Of a DNA stretch of 38,118 nucleotides, positions 23,408-32,157 are shown piece by piece. Source of the stretch: Paludibacter propionicigenes (GTDB lineage Bacteria > Bacteroidota > Bacteroidia > Bacteroidales > JAFGXI01); NCBI GenBank assembly GCA_020721655.1, contig DYMG01000012.1, positions 1 through 38,118 of the forward strand. Direction: 5' to 3'. The notes below the pieces were generated by a model that was not told the origin of the DNA, did not search any database, and saw only the letters and a program-made list of their open reading frames with translations. The first letter of the stretch is position 1. Each line of letters begins with the position of its first letter. The position numbers and the translations under genes were made by a program.

Positions 23408-24673
23408 TTAATCAATTACTTTTTTTATAGCTTTTGTTAGTTTAGTTATTTCTAATGGTTTTATTATGTAAGGAGGCATTAAATAAATTAGTTTTCCAAA
23501 AGGACGAATCCAAACACCTAAATCAACAAATTTTTGTTGTAAAATTGCCATATTAACAGGTTCTTTCATTTCCACAACACCAATTGCTCCAAGAATTCGA
23601 ACATCGTTAACTTTAGTATTTGTTTTTAATGTATTTAATTCGTTATTTAGTTGATTTTCAATGTTTTTTATTTTATTTTCCCAATCGTAAGAAAAAAGCA
23701 ATTCAATATTTGTATTGGCGATGGCACAGGCTAAAGGATTTGCCATAAATGTTGGTCCGTGCATAAAAACTTTGGCTTCTCCTTGCGATATTGTTTTTGC
23801 AATTTCTGAGGTTGTTAGTGTTGCTGCAAGCGATAAATAGCCTCCCGTTAAAGCTTTACCCAAGCACATTATGTCTGGCTGAATATTTGTATAATTTGTT
23901 GCAAATAATTTGCCTGTACGTCCAAAACCTGTTGCAATTTCGTCGAAAATTAGAAGAACATTGTGTTTATTGCATAAATTTCTAAGGTTGTTTAAATATT
24001 GGGGCGAATAAAACCACATCCCTCCTGCTCCTTGAACAATTGGTTCTAATATAACAGCTGCAATATTTTCATTATTATCTTCTAAAATAGTTTTTATTGA
24101 TAAAATATCGCTACTATCCCATTTTTGTGAAAATCTTATTTTTGGCTGTTCCGCAAAGTAATTTTGAGGCATTGAGCCATTAAAAATATGATGCATTCCT
24201 GTTTCGGGATCGCAAACCGACATTGCTTTAAATGTATCGCCGTGATAACCAGATTTTATGGTTAGTAGTTTGTTTTTTTGAGGTTGTTTTTTTGATTGCC
24301 AATACTGAATAGCCATTTTTATGGCAACTTCAACAGATACTGAACCAGAATCGCTAAAAAATATTTTTTGCAAATTGCTTGGTGTAATTTCTATTAGTTT
24401 TTTGGCTAAATCTATTGCTGGCTGGTGTGTTAAACCGCCAAACATAATATGACTCATTTTGTTTAATTGGTCTTTTGCTGCTTTATTTAGTTCTTTATTG
24501 TTGTAACCGTGTATAACAGACCACCACGAAGACATTCCATCAATAAGTTTTTTCCCATTTTTTAGTTTTAAATATACTCCTTTTGCCGATTTTACATAAA
24601 AAACAGGTAATGGGTTTGTTGTTGAGGTATATGGGTGCCAAATATGATTTTTGTCGAAATTTAAATTATCCAT
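23408..24673 (-). CDS. bioA: DAPA aminotransferase BioA
   Basis: A 421-aa PLP enzyme that converts 8-amino-7-oxononanoate to 7,8-diaminononanoate for biotin, with S-adenosylmethionine as amino donor. The opening HIWHPYTSTTNPLPV and DGMSSWWSVIHGYNN (Tyr/Trp residues of the SAM site) are BioA-specific; IFDEIATGFGRTG and the PLP lysine in LGKALTGGYLSLAAT are class-III aminotransferase features. I start at ATG 24673 (MDNLNFDKNHIW); an upstream TTG at 24682 is unlikely. No bioF, bioD, bioB or bioC is in the window. The two genes behind it are a ketosynthase and a hotdog protein, a point discussed in the findings. Confidence 0.93.
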   Translation of the reverse strand: MDNLNFDKNHIWHPYTSTTNPLPVFYVKSAKGVYLKLKNGKKLIDGMSSWWSVIHGYNNKELNKAAKDQLNKMSHIMFGGLTHQPAIDLAKKLIEITPSNLQKIFFSDSGSVSVEVAIKMAIQYWQSKKQPQKNKLLTIKSGYHGDTFKAMSVCDPETGMHHIFNGSMPQNYFAEQPKIRFSQKWDSSDILSIKTILEDNNENIAAVILEPIVQGAGGMWFYSPQYLNNLRNLCNKHNVLLIFDEIATGFGRTGKLFATNYTNIQPDIMCLGKALTGGYLSLAATLTTSEIAKTISQGEAKVFMHGPTFMANPLACAIANTNIELLFSYDWENKIKNIENQLNNELNTLKTNTKVNDVRILGAIGVVEMKEPVNMAILQQKFVDLGVWIRPFGKLIYLMPPYIIKPLEITKLTKAIKKVID

Positions 24674-24682
24674 TAAATACAA

Positions 24683-25738
24683 TTATTTGCTTCCGGTTTT
24701 TGGTAGTGTTGAGTTTTTTGATTTTTCTTGATAAGCTTTTATGTAAGTTTCCCACTTTTGAGTTTTATAAGCACCTTCTTGAAAAAAATGAAGAATTGGT
24801 TCTATTGCAGAACTTGTGAAATAACCGGGAACGTGACTAAGTATAGCTCCTTCTGGCGAAACAAAAACTGTTGATGGTATAATTATTTGGTTGTTCATTA
24901 AATATAATGCCAAGTCGCTAAAAGGTGTGTTTGGCGAATTTATGTATTTTTTCCCAAAAAATTCTATTGTGTCTTTTGTAGCTACGTCTAATTTAATTGG
25001 ATAAAGATTTTCGTTTATATATTTAGATAATTGTGCATCGCCATAAGTTGTTGTATCCATTATTCTTGTTGCTACACTCCATGGCGACTGAATGTTTATT
25101 ACAATTAATTTTTTATTTTTTTGGTTTTCTGTTTTAAGTTTATCAAAAGTTTTCCATTTTATTGATGCCGGTTTAATTTTAAGGCTATCGGTAAAAGTTT
25201 TGTCAAATTCTTTATGATATGCATCGAACTGTGTTGTTCTAAAAATATTTTCGGTAAAATATACTAAATATGGTTCTATTGTTTTAACGTCCATATAACC
25301 CGGCACTGGACTAATAACTTTGCCTGTTTCGTCTAAATATGTAATTGTTGGGTACGATGGTCGGTTGTTTGTTAAAATATTGGTTAATTGGTGAGCTGAT
25401 TTTGTTGTTTTGTTTATGTTTACTAATGTATCTCCTAAATAAATTATTGTATCTTTTGTTTCTCCATCAAAACGCACAGGGTAGTAATTTTGATTTATAT
25501 AAGCTGCAATTTGTGGGTTTGAAAAAGTAGTTTTCATCATGTGCTTGCACCAACCACACCAGTCGGTATAAACATCTACAAATATTTTTTTTGGTTGTGT
25601 TTTTTGTTTTTGAAGAGCTTCGTTTAAAGTTATCCAATTTATTAATGATGTTTCTTCTTGTGCTTTTTGGTTAGTTTCTTGTGCAAAACCTATGTTAAAG
25701 CAAAGAACTAGCAGTATAATTAATTTAATTTTACTCAT
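24683..25738 (-). CDS. Exported protein with two thioredoxin-like domains
   Basis: A 351-aa protein with signal peptide MSKIKLIILLVLCFNIGFAQ. It has two tandem thioredoxin-like domains of the thioredoxin_7/DUF255 sort. Domain 1 (about 30-165) carries the redox motif DWCGWCKHMMKTTFS (Cys61, Cys64) and a cis-Pro loop at RPSYPTITYLDETG. Domain 2 (about 195-340) follows the same plan, with PWSVATRIMDTTTYG in the same place, where both cysteines are lost, and a similar IIPSTVFVSPEGAIL loop. The two domains both end with a VPGY motif and a trailing helix. Likely an envelope disulfide or protein-binding role. It has a TATATTTG -7 element at 25753-25760 and starts 9 bp before bioA's unit. Confidence 0.85.
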   Translation of the reverse strand: MSKIKLIILLVLCFNIGFAQETNQKAQEETSLINWITLNEALQKQKTQPKKIFVDVYTDWCGWCKHMMKTTFSNPQIAAYINQNYYPVRFDGETKDTIIYLGDTLVNINKTTKSAHQLTNILTNNRPSYPTITYLDETGKVISPVPGYMDVKTIEPYLVYFTENIFRTTQFDAYHKEFDKTFTDSLKIKPASIKWKTFDKLKTENQKNKKLIVINIQSPWSVATRIMDTTTYGDAQLSKYINENLYPIKLDVATKDTIEFFGKKYINSPNTPFSDLALYLMNNQIIIPSTVFVSPEGAILSHVPGYFTSSAIEPILHFFQEGAYKTQKWETYIKAYQEKSKNSTLPKTGSK

Positions 25739-25752
25739 ATTTATTTTTTTAG

Positions 25753-25760
25753 CAAATATA
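25753..25760 (-). promoter_or_regulatory. -7 element for the thioredoxin-like gene
   Basis: TATATTTG on the - strand, 15 nt before the ATG; it separates this gene and its followers (bioA, ketosynthase, hotdog) from the YfcC gene upstream. The only CAA nearby (25775-25777) is at a poor spacing of 14 bp. Confidence 0.5.
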
Positions 25761-25782
25761 GTTTATATTTTTTTCAAGTTTA

Positions 25783-27441
25783 TTAAAAACCATTCAATTT
25801 CATTGTAACAGTAGGAATTAGCATTAATGAGCCTAAAATTATGAGTATAATTATTAGAGGAAAAATCCATTTTACCCATTTTTCGTAAGGTATTTTAGCA
25901 ACTCCTAAAACAGCTATTAATACGCCTGAGGTTGGTGTTATCATATTTGTAAAACCGTCGCCAAACTGAAATGCCATAACTGTTGCTTGTCTGGAAATGC
26001 CAATTAAATCGGAAAACGGAGCCATAATAGGCATTGTAAGGGCTGCTTTTGCCGAACCAGATGGGATTATTATGTTAATTGCATTTTGAATTATGTACAT
26101 TATGTTTATTGTTGCAATTTTACTCATTCCTTCCATAGATTGGGATAAGTTATGTAAAATAGTTCCTATTACGTTTCCATCTTCTAAAATTATAATTATT
26201 CCTCCTGCCAAACCTACTATAATTGCAGCAGACATTATATCTCCTACTCCTTCAATAAAAAGTTTTGTTATTTTATCGGGCGAATACCCGTTAGAAATTC
26301 CCGAAGATAAGCCCATCGCGAAGAATAGTGCTGCAATTTCCATTATATACCAATTATAGCCCATTACTCCTATTACAAGTACTACCATTGTGAGAAAAAT
26401 TAGTACTAAATTGAAATAATGAACTGATTTTTTAAGCGTAAAAAAACCTAAAACAGCATAAATTATTGTTATTATTGGAAGAATTATAATGTTTATTTCA
26501 GAGTTTCCAATTTTTAATTGAGTTTCAACAAGGTTTATAATACCTAAATTTAATGTTTTTGGAATTATCAAAACACTATCTTTATAAACTTCAGAAATAG
26601 AAGGCATTACAGAAAACAATACTAAAATTATGAGTATTATAGCGTAAATTATTTTTGAAGATATATTTGTAAAATAGTTTAAGTTTATGTCTTTAACATT
26701 TTCTTTTTTTCGCCAATACTCGTCGTCGTTGTAAACTATTGATTTTGTTGGATTTTTTTTAATTTTTTGAGCGTATCGTAAAACATAAAATATTCCCGCA
26801 AAATTTATAATTACCCAACTAAATATTCGATATTCTATACCAGAAAAAAGTTGTAAGCCCGATAAGCCTTGTGCTATACCTATGGTAAATGGGTTTAGTA
26901 CAGCTCCTGCAAAACCTAAAGCTGCGGCAACGAAAGCCAATGAAACGCCCACTATGCTATCGTACCCCATTGATATAGCTAAAGGTACAACAATAACTAT
27001 AAATGCTATTGTTTCTTCGCTCATTCCAAAAACGGCTCCAAATATTGAAAATATAAGCATTATAAGTGTTAGAATAATGTTATCGATGCCTATAAAGTCT
27101 ATTATTTTATATTTTTCGAGTTTTTTTGTTTTTTTTAAAAACACTAAAATTCCCACATCAATTGCTTTACTGCTGTTTATTATCCAAAAAGTCCCTCCAA
27201 TTATGAGAATAAAAATTATAATTCCGCTTTGGCGTTCAAATCCTTTAAAAAGTGCCGAAAATATTTGCCAAGTTTGTGGATTATTTTGTGTGTATTGAAA
27301 TTGTTTTGTAATAATTTGTTTTCCATCAACAACAGATTCTACATCAATGTATTTACCGCCAGGTACAATCCACGTTATTATTGCTGCAAAAACAATGATG
27401 TAGAATATTATAACGTATGTATGAGGAACTTTTTTTAACAT
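25783..27441 (-). CDS. YfcC-family membrane carrier
   Basis: A 552-aa integral membrane protein of the YfcC/DcuC-AbgT-type anaerobic carrier group. MLKKVPHTYVIIFYIIVFAAIITWIVPGGKY is the characteristic first segment with its PGG loop; about 12 hydrophobic segments follow. FGMSEETIAF (about 139-148), GLSSGISNGYSPDKI (about 377-391) and IIPSGSAKAALTMPIM (about 462-477) are the helix-break signatures of this group. Substrates proposed for relatives are amino acids or dicarboxylates; none can be assigned here. It is 9 bp behind pyrI on the same strand, but carriage of a pyrimidine precursor is only a guess from location. Confidence 0.86.
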   Translation of the reverse strand: MLKKVPHTYVIIFYIIVFAAIITWIVPGGKYIDVESVVDGKQIITKQFQYTQNNPQTWQIFSALFKGFERQSGIIIFILIIGGTFWIINSSKAIDVGILVFLKKTKKLEKYKIIDFIGIDNIILTLIMLIFSIFGAVFGMSEETIAFIVIVVPLAISMGYDSIVGVSLAFVAAALGFAGAVLNPFTIGIAQGLSGLQLFSGIEYRIFSWVIINFAGIFYVLRYAQKIKKNPTKSIVYNDDEYWRKKENVKDINLNYFTNISSKIIYAIILIILVLFSVMPSISEVYKDSVLIIPKTLNLGIINLVETQLKIGNSEINIIILPIITIIYAVLGFFTLKKSVHYFNLVLIFLTMVVLVIGVMGYNWYIMEIAALFFAMGLSSGISNGYSPDKITKLFIEGVGDIMSAAIIVGLAGGIIIILEDGNVIGTILHNLSQSMEGMSKIATINIMYIIQNAINIIIPSGSAKAALTMPIMAPFSDLIGISRQATVMAFQFGDGFTNMITPTSGVLIAVLGVAKIPYEKWVKWIFPLIIILIILGSLMLIPTVTMKLNGF

Positions 27442-27450
27442 AAAATACTG

Positions 27451-27915
27451 TTATTTAACAACTTCGATATTGTTTTTATTTGTAATTTTTTCGCAGTAAT
27501 GGCATTTAAGTTTTAATTCTTTTTTATCAACAACAGTAAATTTTGTTTTCACGTTTTCTACATTGGTAATACACTTTGGGTTAACACATTTTACAATACC
27601 TTGAAAGCTATCGGGTAGTTCTATTATTTGTTTTTGCACAACTTCATAATCTTTAATTATGTTTAGTTTTGCATTTGGGGCAACTAATGCAATTTTGTTT
27701 ATTTCCGATTTTTCGAAATATTTTTCTGAAATTTTAATAATTGCTTTTTTACCTTGAGTTTGGCTATCTAAGTTTGTTCCAAAAGTTATTGTGTTTTGAA
27801 TTTTATCTAAGCCTAAAATGTTTATTACGTTAAAAAGGCTATCGGCAGGTATATGGTCTATTGCAGTTCCATTTTTTATGGCACTTACTCTTAATTCTTT
27901 AGTATCTTTTGTCAT
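27451..27915 (-). CDS. pyrI: Aspartate carbamoyltransferase regulatory chain
   Basis: A 154-aa PyrI, the nucleotide-binding regulatory subunit of aspartate transcarbamoylase. The allosteric domain (residues about 1-100) starts ELRVSAIKNGTAIDHIPA and the zinc site uses Cys110, Cys115, Cys138 and Cys141 (KCVNPKC and KCHYCEK), which bind the catalytic PyrB subunit. All four zinc ligands are present and the length is as in E. coli (153). It follows pyrB by 36 bp, so catalytic and regulatory chains are made together; the enzyme should be CTP-regulated, as known for the family. Confidence 0.96.
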   Translation of the reverse strand: MTKDTKELRVSAIKNGTAIDHIPADSLFNVINILGLDKIQNTITFGTNLDSQTQGKKAIIKISEKYFEKSEINKIALVAPNAKLNIIKDYEVVQKQIIELPDSFQGIVKCVNPKCITNVENVKTKFTVVDKKELKLKCHYCEKITNKNNIEVVK

Positions 27916-27951
27916 TTTGTGAAAATTTTAAATTTATTTAACAAATATTTT

Positions 27952-28860
27952 TTATTTTAATCCTAATATTGAAGCAATTATTGCTTGGCGAGTATAAACT
28001 CCGTTTTCTGCTTGTTGAAAGTAATATGCTTTTGGATTTGCATCAACATCTTCGTTTATTTCGTTTACACGTGGAAGTGGGTGTAAAATTCGCATATTTT
28101 CTTTTGTGTTTTCAAGCATTTTGTTTTTTAGAATATATACGTTTTTAACTTTTTCGTATTCTATTGGGTCTGAAAAACGTTCTTTTTGAACTCTGGTCAT
28201 ATAAACTATATCGGCTTGGTCTATATATTTTGTAAAATCTGAGTGTTCGTAATATTTTATTCCTTTTTCGTCTAAAAACAGTTTGTACTCATCTGGCATT
28301 TTAAGAAAATCGGGCGAAATGAAGTTAAATGTTGGGTTAAAATGCGACATTGCAATAAGTAATGAGTGAACTGTTCTTCCGTATTTTAGGTCGCCAACAA
28401 TAAAAATGTTCAAGTTTTCGAGTTTTCCTTGTGTTTTTTTAATTGAGTATAAGTCTAATAAAGTTTGTGTTGGGTGTTGATTTGCTCCGTCGCCTGCATT
28501 AACAACCGGTACTTTTGAAACTTCGCTTGCATATCTAGCACTTCCTTCAATTGGGTGTCTCATTACAATTAGGTCGCTGTAGTTTGCAACTGTCATAATT
28601 GTATCTTTTAGGGTTTCGCCTTTTTGAACGCTCGACGATGCTGCATCGGTAAATCCAATAACCTTGCCGCCAAGTTTGTTTACTGCACTTTCGAAACTTA
28701 ATCGTGTGCGTGTAGATGGTTCAAAAAACAATGTTGCTACTACCTTTCCTTCAAGAATTTTTTGAACTGAATTGTTTTCAAATTCTTCGGCAAGGTCTAA
28801 AATTTTCAAATAATCTTCCTTGCTATAATCATTGATTGAAATTAAACTTTTGTTTTTCAT
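27952..28860 (-). CDS. pyrB: Aspartate carbamoyltransferase catalytic chain
   Basis: A 302-aa PyrB, the second enzyme of pyrimidine biosynthesis. The carbamoyl-phosphate site [11 protein letters not shown] (about residues 51-61), the loop with [26 protein letters not shown] (about 158-170, with the Arg of the aspartate site) and HPLPRVNEI near residues 259-267 are all intact. The length is normal (E. coli 311). Ten bp behind yigZ and before pyrI in one direction; the cluster EamA-yigZ-pyrB-pyrI has tight spacing. Confidence 0.97.
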   Translation of the reverse strand: MKNKSLISINDYSKEDYLKILDLAEEFENNSVQKILEGKVVATLFFEPSTRTRLSFESAVNKLGGKVIGFTDAASSSVQKGETLKDTIMTVANYSDLIVMRHPIEGSARYASEVSKVPVVNAGDGANQHPTQTLLDLYSIKKTQGKLENLNIFIVGDLKYGRTVHSLLIAMSHFNPTFNFISPDFLKMPDEYKLFLDEKGIKYYEHSDFTKYIDQADIVYMTRVQKERFSDPIEYEKVKNVYILKNKMLENTKENMRILHPLPRVNEINEDVDANPKAYYFQQAENGVYTRQAIIASILGLK

Positions 28861-28870
28861 TAGTATAAGT

Positions 28871-29485
28871 TTATTTAGTATTTATATGGTTAATTTTAAG
28901 GTCTTTAATGTTATTAAATATGTTTTCTATGTGTTCAGATTTTTCGATATTTATATTAAAATTAAGGATGCATTTTGTATCAAAATTTTGATTTAAAGGT
29001 TCAATATTATTTTCTTTTATTGTTTTCATTACAAAATTTAAGTTTTCGTATTTAAATTCTAATTGGTAGTAATTTTGAACTTCTTTTTCAATTATTTCTG
29101 AGTTTTCTATTGCATCTTTTGCGGCTGTTCGATATGCGTTTATTAGTCCTGGAATTCCTAATTTTGTTCCTCCAAAAAATCGGATAACTACAATTAAAAC
29201 ATTTGTTAAGTCGTACGATTGTATTTGTCCTAAAATTGGTTGTCCCGATGAGTTTGTTGGTTCGCCATCGTCGTTTGCACGAAAGGCTTTTTTATTGACT
29301 CCTAAACGCCAAGCAAAAACGTGATGTTTAGCGTTGTAATATTCTTTTCGTAAAATTGCTTGTTTTTCTTTTATTTCTTCTTCGGTATAAACTTGGTATG
29401 CAAATGCAAAAAACTTGCTTCCTTTGTCTTTAAAAAAGCCTTCCGAGTTGTTTTTTATTGTTCTATATTTCGATGTTATATCCAA
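28871..29485 (-). CDS. yigZ: IMPACT-family protein YigZ
   Basis: A 204-aa UPF0029/IMPACT-family protein. The signature [14 protein letters not shown] (about 73-86) and [19 protein letters not shown] (about 101-119) mark the N-terminal Impact domain, followed by a ferredoxin-like DUF1949 domain (about 140-200). Bacterial YigZ proteins are linked to translation/ribosome regulation, but the reaction is not established. It sits one base downstream of the EamA gene and ten bases before pyrB. Confidence 0.9.
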   Translation of the reverse strand: MDITSKYRTIKNNSEGFFKDKGSKFFAFAYQVYTEEEIKEKQAILRKEYYNAKHHVFAWRLGVNKKAFRANDDGEPTNSSGQPILGQIQSYDLTNVLIVVIRFFGGTKLGIPGLINAYRTAAKDAIENSEIIEKEVQNYYQLEFKYENLNFVMKTIKENNIEPLNQNFDTKCILNFNINIEKSEHIENIFNNIKDLKINHINTK

Positions 29486-29486
29486 A

Positions 29487-30353
29487 TTATGATTGTGTTA
29501 GCAAAATTATAGAGATTATTGAGAATATTATTCCTAATATATTTATTTTTGATAAGCCTTCTTTAAATAAAATACTTCCTAATAGTACTGATGCCACTAC
29601 AACAGAAGTATGATTTATTCCGAAAATCACGCTTGATGAAAAAATTTCTGTGTTTAATGCCGATATGAAAAAATATATAGAGCCAAAGTTTATTAAGCCC
29701 AAAATTATTCCATAAATTATATCAATTTTATTAAATTTCTTTTGTTTTTTTGATAGTGTTACATACCAAAATATTCCAGAAATAAACGAAACTATAAATA
29801 GCAGTGTTGTAAAAACTTCTGAGCTTATACCTGCTTGTTTGTTCGAAGCTTGCGAAAATTTTATTATTATGTCGGTAGCTCCCATTCCTGCAAATAGTAT
29901 TAGTGGAATTACCGATAATTTATTTTTTTTATTTTCATTGTTTGAGTTGTAAACTGTTAGTAGTATTGCTAATAGTGCTGTTATTATGCCTAATATTTTC
30001 AATAAATTTATGTTTTCAGAATAATATATTAGTGTAAAAATTATTGGAATTATTACCGACATTTTAGCCATTACTGTTGTTATTGCTATTCCAGTTTTTT
30101 TGGTTGATACGTCAATAAGTACAAAGTTTATTATAAAAAGTGTTCCTATTAAAAATGCTGATATTAAATTTGTTATTGATATAGTTGTAATAATTTTATT
30201 AAACTCGTCATAACTTAATAAATAACCTAATAATGAGGCTATTAAATAATTTAAAACTATTATTATTTTTATGTTTAAATTTAATTTGTTTGCTAATTTA
30301 AATATTACGAATAGGCTTGTGGAAGAAAGTATGCTAAATAGTATGTATATCAT
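29487..30353 (-). CDS. EamA/DMT-family permease
   Basis: A 288-aa protein with about ten hydrophobic segments in two related halves, the layout of EamA drug/metabolite permeases. TKKTGIAITTVMAKMSVIIPIIFTL marks the pore-lining middle of half one, while FGINHTSVVVASVLLGSILFKEGLSKINILG is the matching segment near the end of half two. The substrate is unknown. I chose the ATG at 30353: an upstream ATG at 30407 would place the first 18 codons across the dnaA terminator hairpin (30373-30404). First gene of a tight series with yigZ, pyrB and pyrI. Confidence 0.83.
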   Translation of the reverse strand: MIYILFSILSSTSLFVIFKLANKLNLNIKIIIVLNYLIASLLGYLLSYDEFNKIITTISITNLISAFLIGTLFIINFVLIDVSTKKTGIAITTVMAKMSVIIPIIFTLIYYSENINLLKILGIITALLAILLTVYNSNNENKKNKLSVIPLILFAGMGATDIIIKFSQASNKQAGISSEVFTTLLFIVSFISGIFWYVTLSKKQKKFNKIDIIYGIILGLINFGSIYFFISALNTEIFSSSVIFGINHTSVVVASVLLGSILFKEGLSKINILGIIFSIISIILLTQS

Positions 30354-30372
30354 TTTTTTTCTATTGTTATTT

Positions 30373-30404
30373 AAAAAAAACAGGTCAACCAAAAGGCTAA
30401 CCTG
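30373..30404 (-). terminator. Intrinsic terminator of dnaA
   Basis: In - strand RNA sense: CAGGTTAGCC, loop UUUU, GGTTGACCTG (10 bp, two G-U pairs; 30404-30381), then eight U (30380-30373). It starts 30 nt after the dnaA stop and separates dnaA from the EamA unit. Confidence 0.88.
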
Positions 30405-30433
30405 CAATTAATATTTTTTGTTAGTAATTTTCA

Positions 30434-31858
30434 TTACATTTTTATTTTTTTCTCAATTTCATCAATATAAAGTCTAAATCCCTTATCGGTATCTAATAGA
30501 TTATTAACAGTTTTGCAGGCGTGCAAGACCGTAGCGTGGTCTTTGTTTCCTATTTGAGTTCCAATTGTAACTAACGACGATTTTGTTAAGTTTTTAGCAA
30601 AATACATTGCTATTTGGCGAGCTTGAACAATTTCGCGTTTTCTTGTTTTTGATTTTAATAGTTCTACTGGCATATTGAAGTAATCGCAAACAATTTTTTG
30701 AATAAAATCTATTGATATTTCTCGTTTTGTATTTTTAACAAGTTTATCAATTATTTGTTTGGTTAAATCTAAAGTTATTTCTTTTTTATTTAGTGTAGAT
30801 TGTGCCAAAAGAGAAATTAAAGCGCCTTCTAATTCTCTAATATTTGTGGTTACGTGCGAAGCAATGTATTCTATAACTTCGTCGCTTAAATCTATACCAT
30901 CGTTATATGTTTTCTTCTTAAGTATTGATATTCTTGTTTGGTAATCGGGGGTGGTTAAATCGGCAGATAATCCCCATTTAAAGCGAGAAAGCAAACGTTG
31001 TTCTAAGCCTTGAAGCTCAACAGGAGCTTTGTCTGAGGTCAGAATTATTTGTTTTCCTGATTGATGTAGATGATTAAAAATATGGAAGAATATATCTTGT
31101 GTTTTTTCTTTTCCAGCTAACCAATGTACATCATCAATAATAAGTACATCAATCATTTGGTAGAAGTTTACAAAATCGTTTCTGTTATTGTTTTTTGTAG
31201 CTTCGGCAAATTGTGTTTGAAATTTGTTTGAGTTTACGTATAGAACTGTTTTTTCGGGAAAACGTTTTTTTACTTCAATTCCTATTGCTTGTGCTAAGTG
31301 GGTTTTTCCTAAACCGGGTGTTCCGTATATAAATAATGGATTAAATGCTGTGCCTCCGGGGTTGTTTGCTACTGCGTAGCCTGCAGAACGTGCTAATCTG
31401 TTACATTCTCCCTCAACAAAATTCTCGAATGAGTTATCTTGATTTAGTTGTGGATCTACGTGTAATTTTTTTATTCCTGGTATTACAAATGGATTTTTTA
31501 TTGTGTTTTCCTCAATTTTTACATTTACAGGATTGTTAGATATGTTTGTTTTATTTTGTGTAGGTATTTTTACTGTATATTGTTTTGAACCAGAAAAATT
31601 ACTATTTTCCATAACAATACTGTATTCTAATTTAATTCCTTCACCCAATTCTTTTCTAAGTGTTTTTCCTAAAATGTCAATATAATGCTCTTCTAAATAT
31701 TCATAGAAGAACTGACTTGGTACTTGAATAGTAAGAACGTTATCAATTAATTTAATTGGAACTATTGGCTCGAACCAAGTTCTAAAACTAATTGCAGGAA
31801 CATTGTCCTTAATAATCGTCATACAGTTTTCCCAAACTTCTTTATAATCCTTAACCAT
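30434..31858 (-). CDS. dnaA: Chromosomal replication initiator DnaA
   Basis: A 474-aa DnaA that opens the chromosome origin. Domain I starts with WENCMTIIKDNVPAISFRTWF; a variable linker (about 95-130) follows, then the AAA+ domain with Walker A GTPGLGKTHLAQAIG and Walker B LIIDDVHWLAGKEKTQ, sensor I LTSDKAP and the box VII/sensor II region around RLLSRFKWGL. Domain IV binds DNA, with VARQIAMYFAK-like 'QARQIAMYF' and the signature IGNKDHATVLHACKTV. Full length and intact. The leader of its own transcript holds a DnaA box (31912-31920), consistent with autoregulation. Confidence 0.97.
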   Translation of the reverse strand: MVKDYKEVWENCMTIIKDNVPAISFRTWFEPIVPIKLIDNVLTIQVPSQFFYEYLEEHYIDILGKTLRKELGEGIKLEYSIVMENSNFSGSKQYTVKIPTQNKTNISNNPVNVKIEENTIKNPFVIPGIKKLHVDPQLNQDNSFENFVEGECNRLARSAGYAVANNPGGTAFNPLFIYGTPGLGKTHLAQAIGIEVKKRFPEKTVLYVNSNKFQTQFAEATKNNNRNDFVNFYQMIDVLIIDDVHWLAGKEKTQDIFFHIFNHLHQSGKQIILTSDKAPVELQGLEQRLLSRFKWGLSADLTTPDYQTRISILKKKTYNDGIDLSDEVIEYIASHVTTNIRELEGALISLLAQSTLNKKEITLDLTKQIIDKLVKNTKREISIDFIQKIVCDYFNMPVELLKSKTRKREIVQARQIAMYFAKNLTKSSLVTIGTQIGNKDHATVLHACKTVNNLLDTDKGFRLYIDEIEKKIKM

Positions 31859-31911
31859 TGGTTTTCACTATATTATTTATATATTGTTAGTTTAATTTTC
31901 AAGTGGCAAGT

Positions 31912-31920
31912 TGTGAATAA
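31912..31920 (-). promoter_or_regulatory. DnaA box in the dnaA leader
   Basis: TTATTCACA on the - strand (TGTGAATAA on +) fits the DnaA-box consensus TTATnCACA. It lies 54 nt before the dnaA ATG and about 70 nt after the promoter start, where bound DnaA could block transcription. It is the only clear box here, so I do not call an origin. Confidence 0.55.
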
Positions 31921-32157
31921 TAAAAAGAATAAAAAAATTAATTTGCTATTGTTTTATATTTATTTTTTCTTATAATCATTTTTCAAAACTCAATTCCAAA
32001 AATAATATTTTAGATTTAATTATAACAAACTTTAGTCAAAATTTTTGTAATTAAAAATGAATATAAATTACTTTTATTATAATCTTATTTTTAGCGATTT
32101 ACAACATATTCAAATATTTACATATTTTATTTAGTTTGTTTTTTCAAAATAATAAGT
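31921..32157. other. AT-rich gap between miaA and dnaA
   Basis: Nearly 300 bp of very AT-rich sequence between miaA and dnaA counting the leader. It holds the dnaA promoter and one DnaA box, but no cluster of DnaA boxes, no gene, no tRNA and no clear terminator for miaA. Confidence 0.5.
31997..32029 (-). promoter_or_regulatory. Promoter of dnaA
   Basis: On the - strand: TTTG at 32029-32026, 21 bp, TATTTTTG at 32004-31997, a full match to the Bacteroidota consensus. The leader to ATG is about 135 nt, the longest in the window. Confidence 0.72.

Noticed and set aside
24674-24682. TTG start for bioA adding three residues
   Set aside because: The ATG at 24673 has the conserved distance to the IWHPYT motif.
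25093-25530. Short + strand ORFs inside - strand genes across the window
   Set aside because: They follow the coding of the real gene on the other strand and lack start signals or family matches.
31859-32157. Replication origin upstream of dnaA
   Set aside because: Only one good DnaA box is present; an origin needs several.
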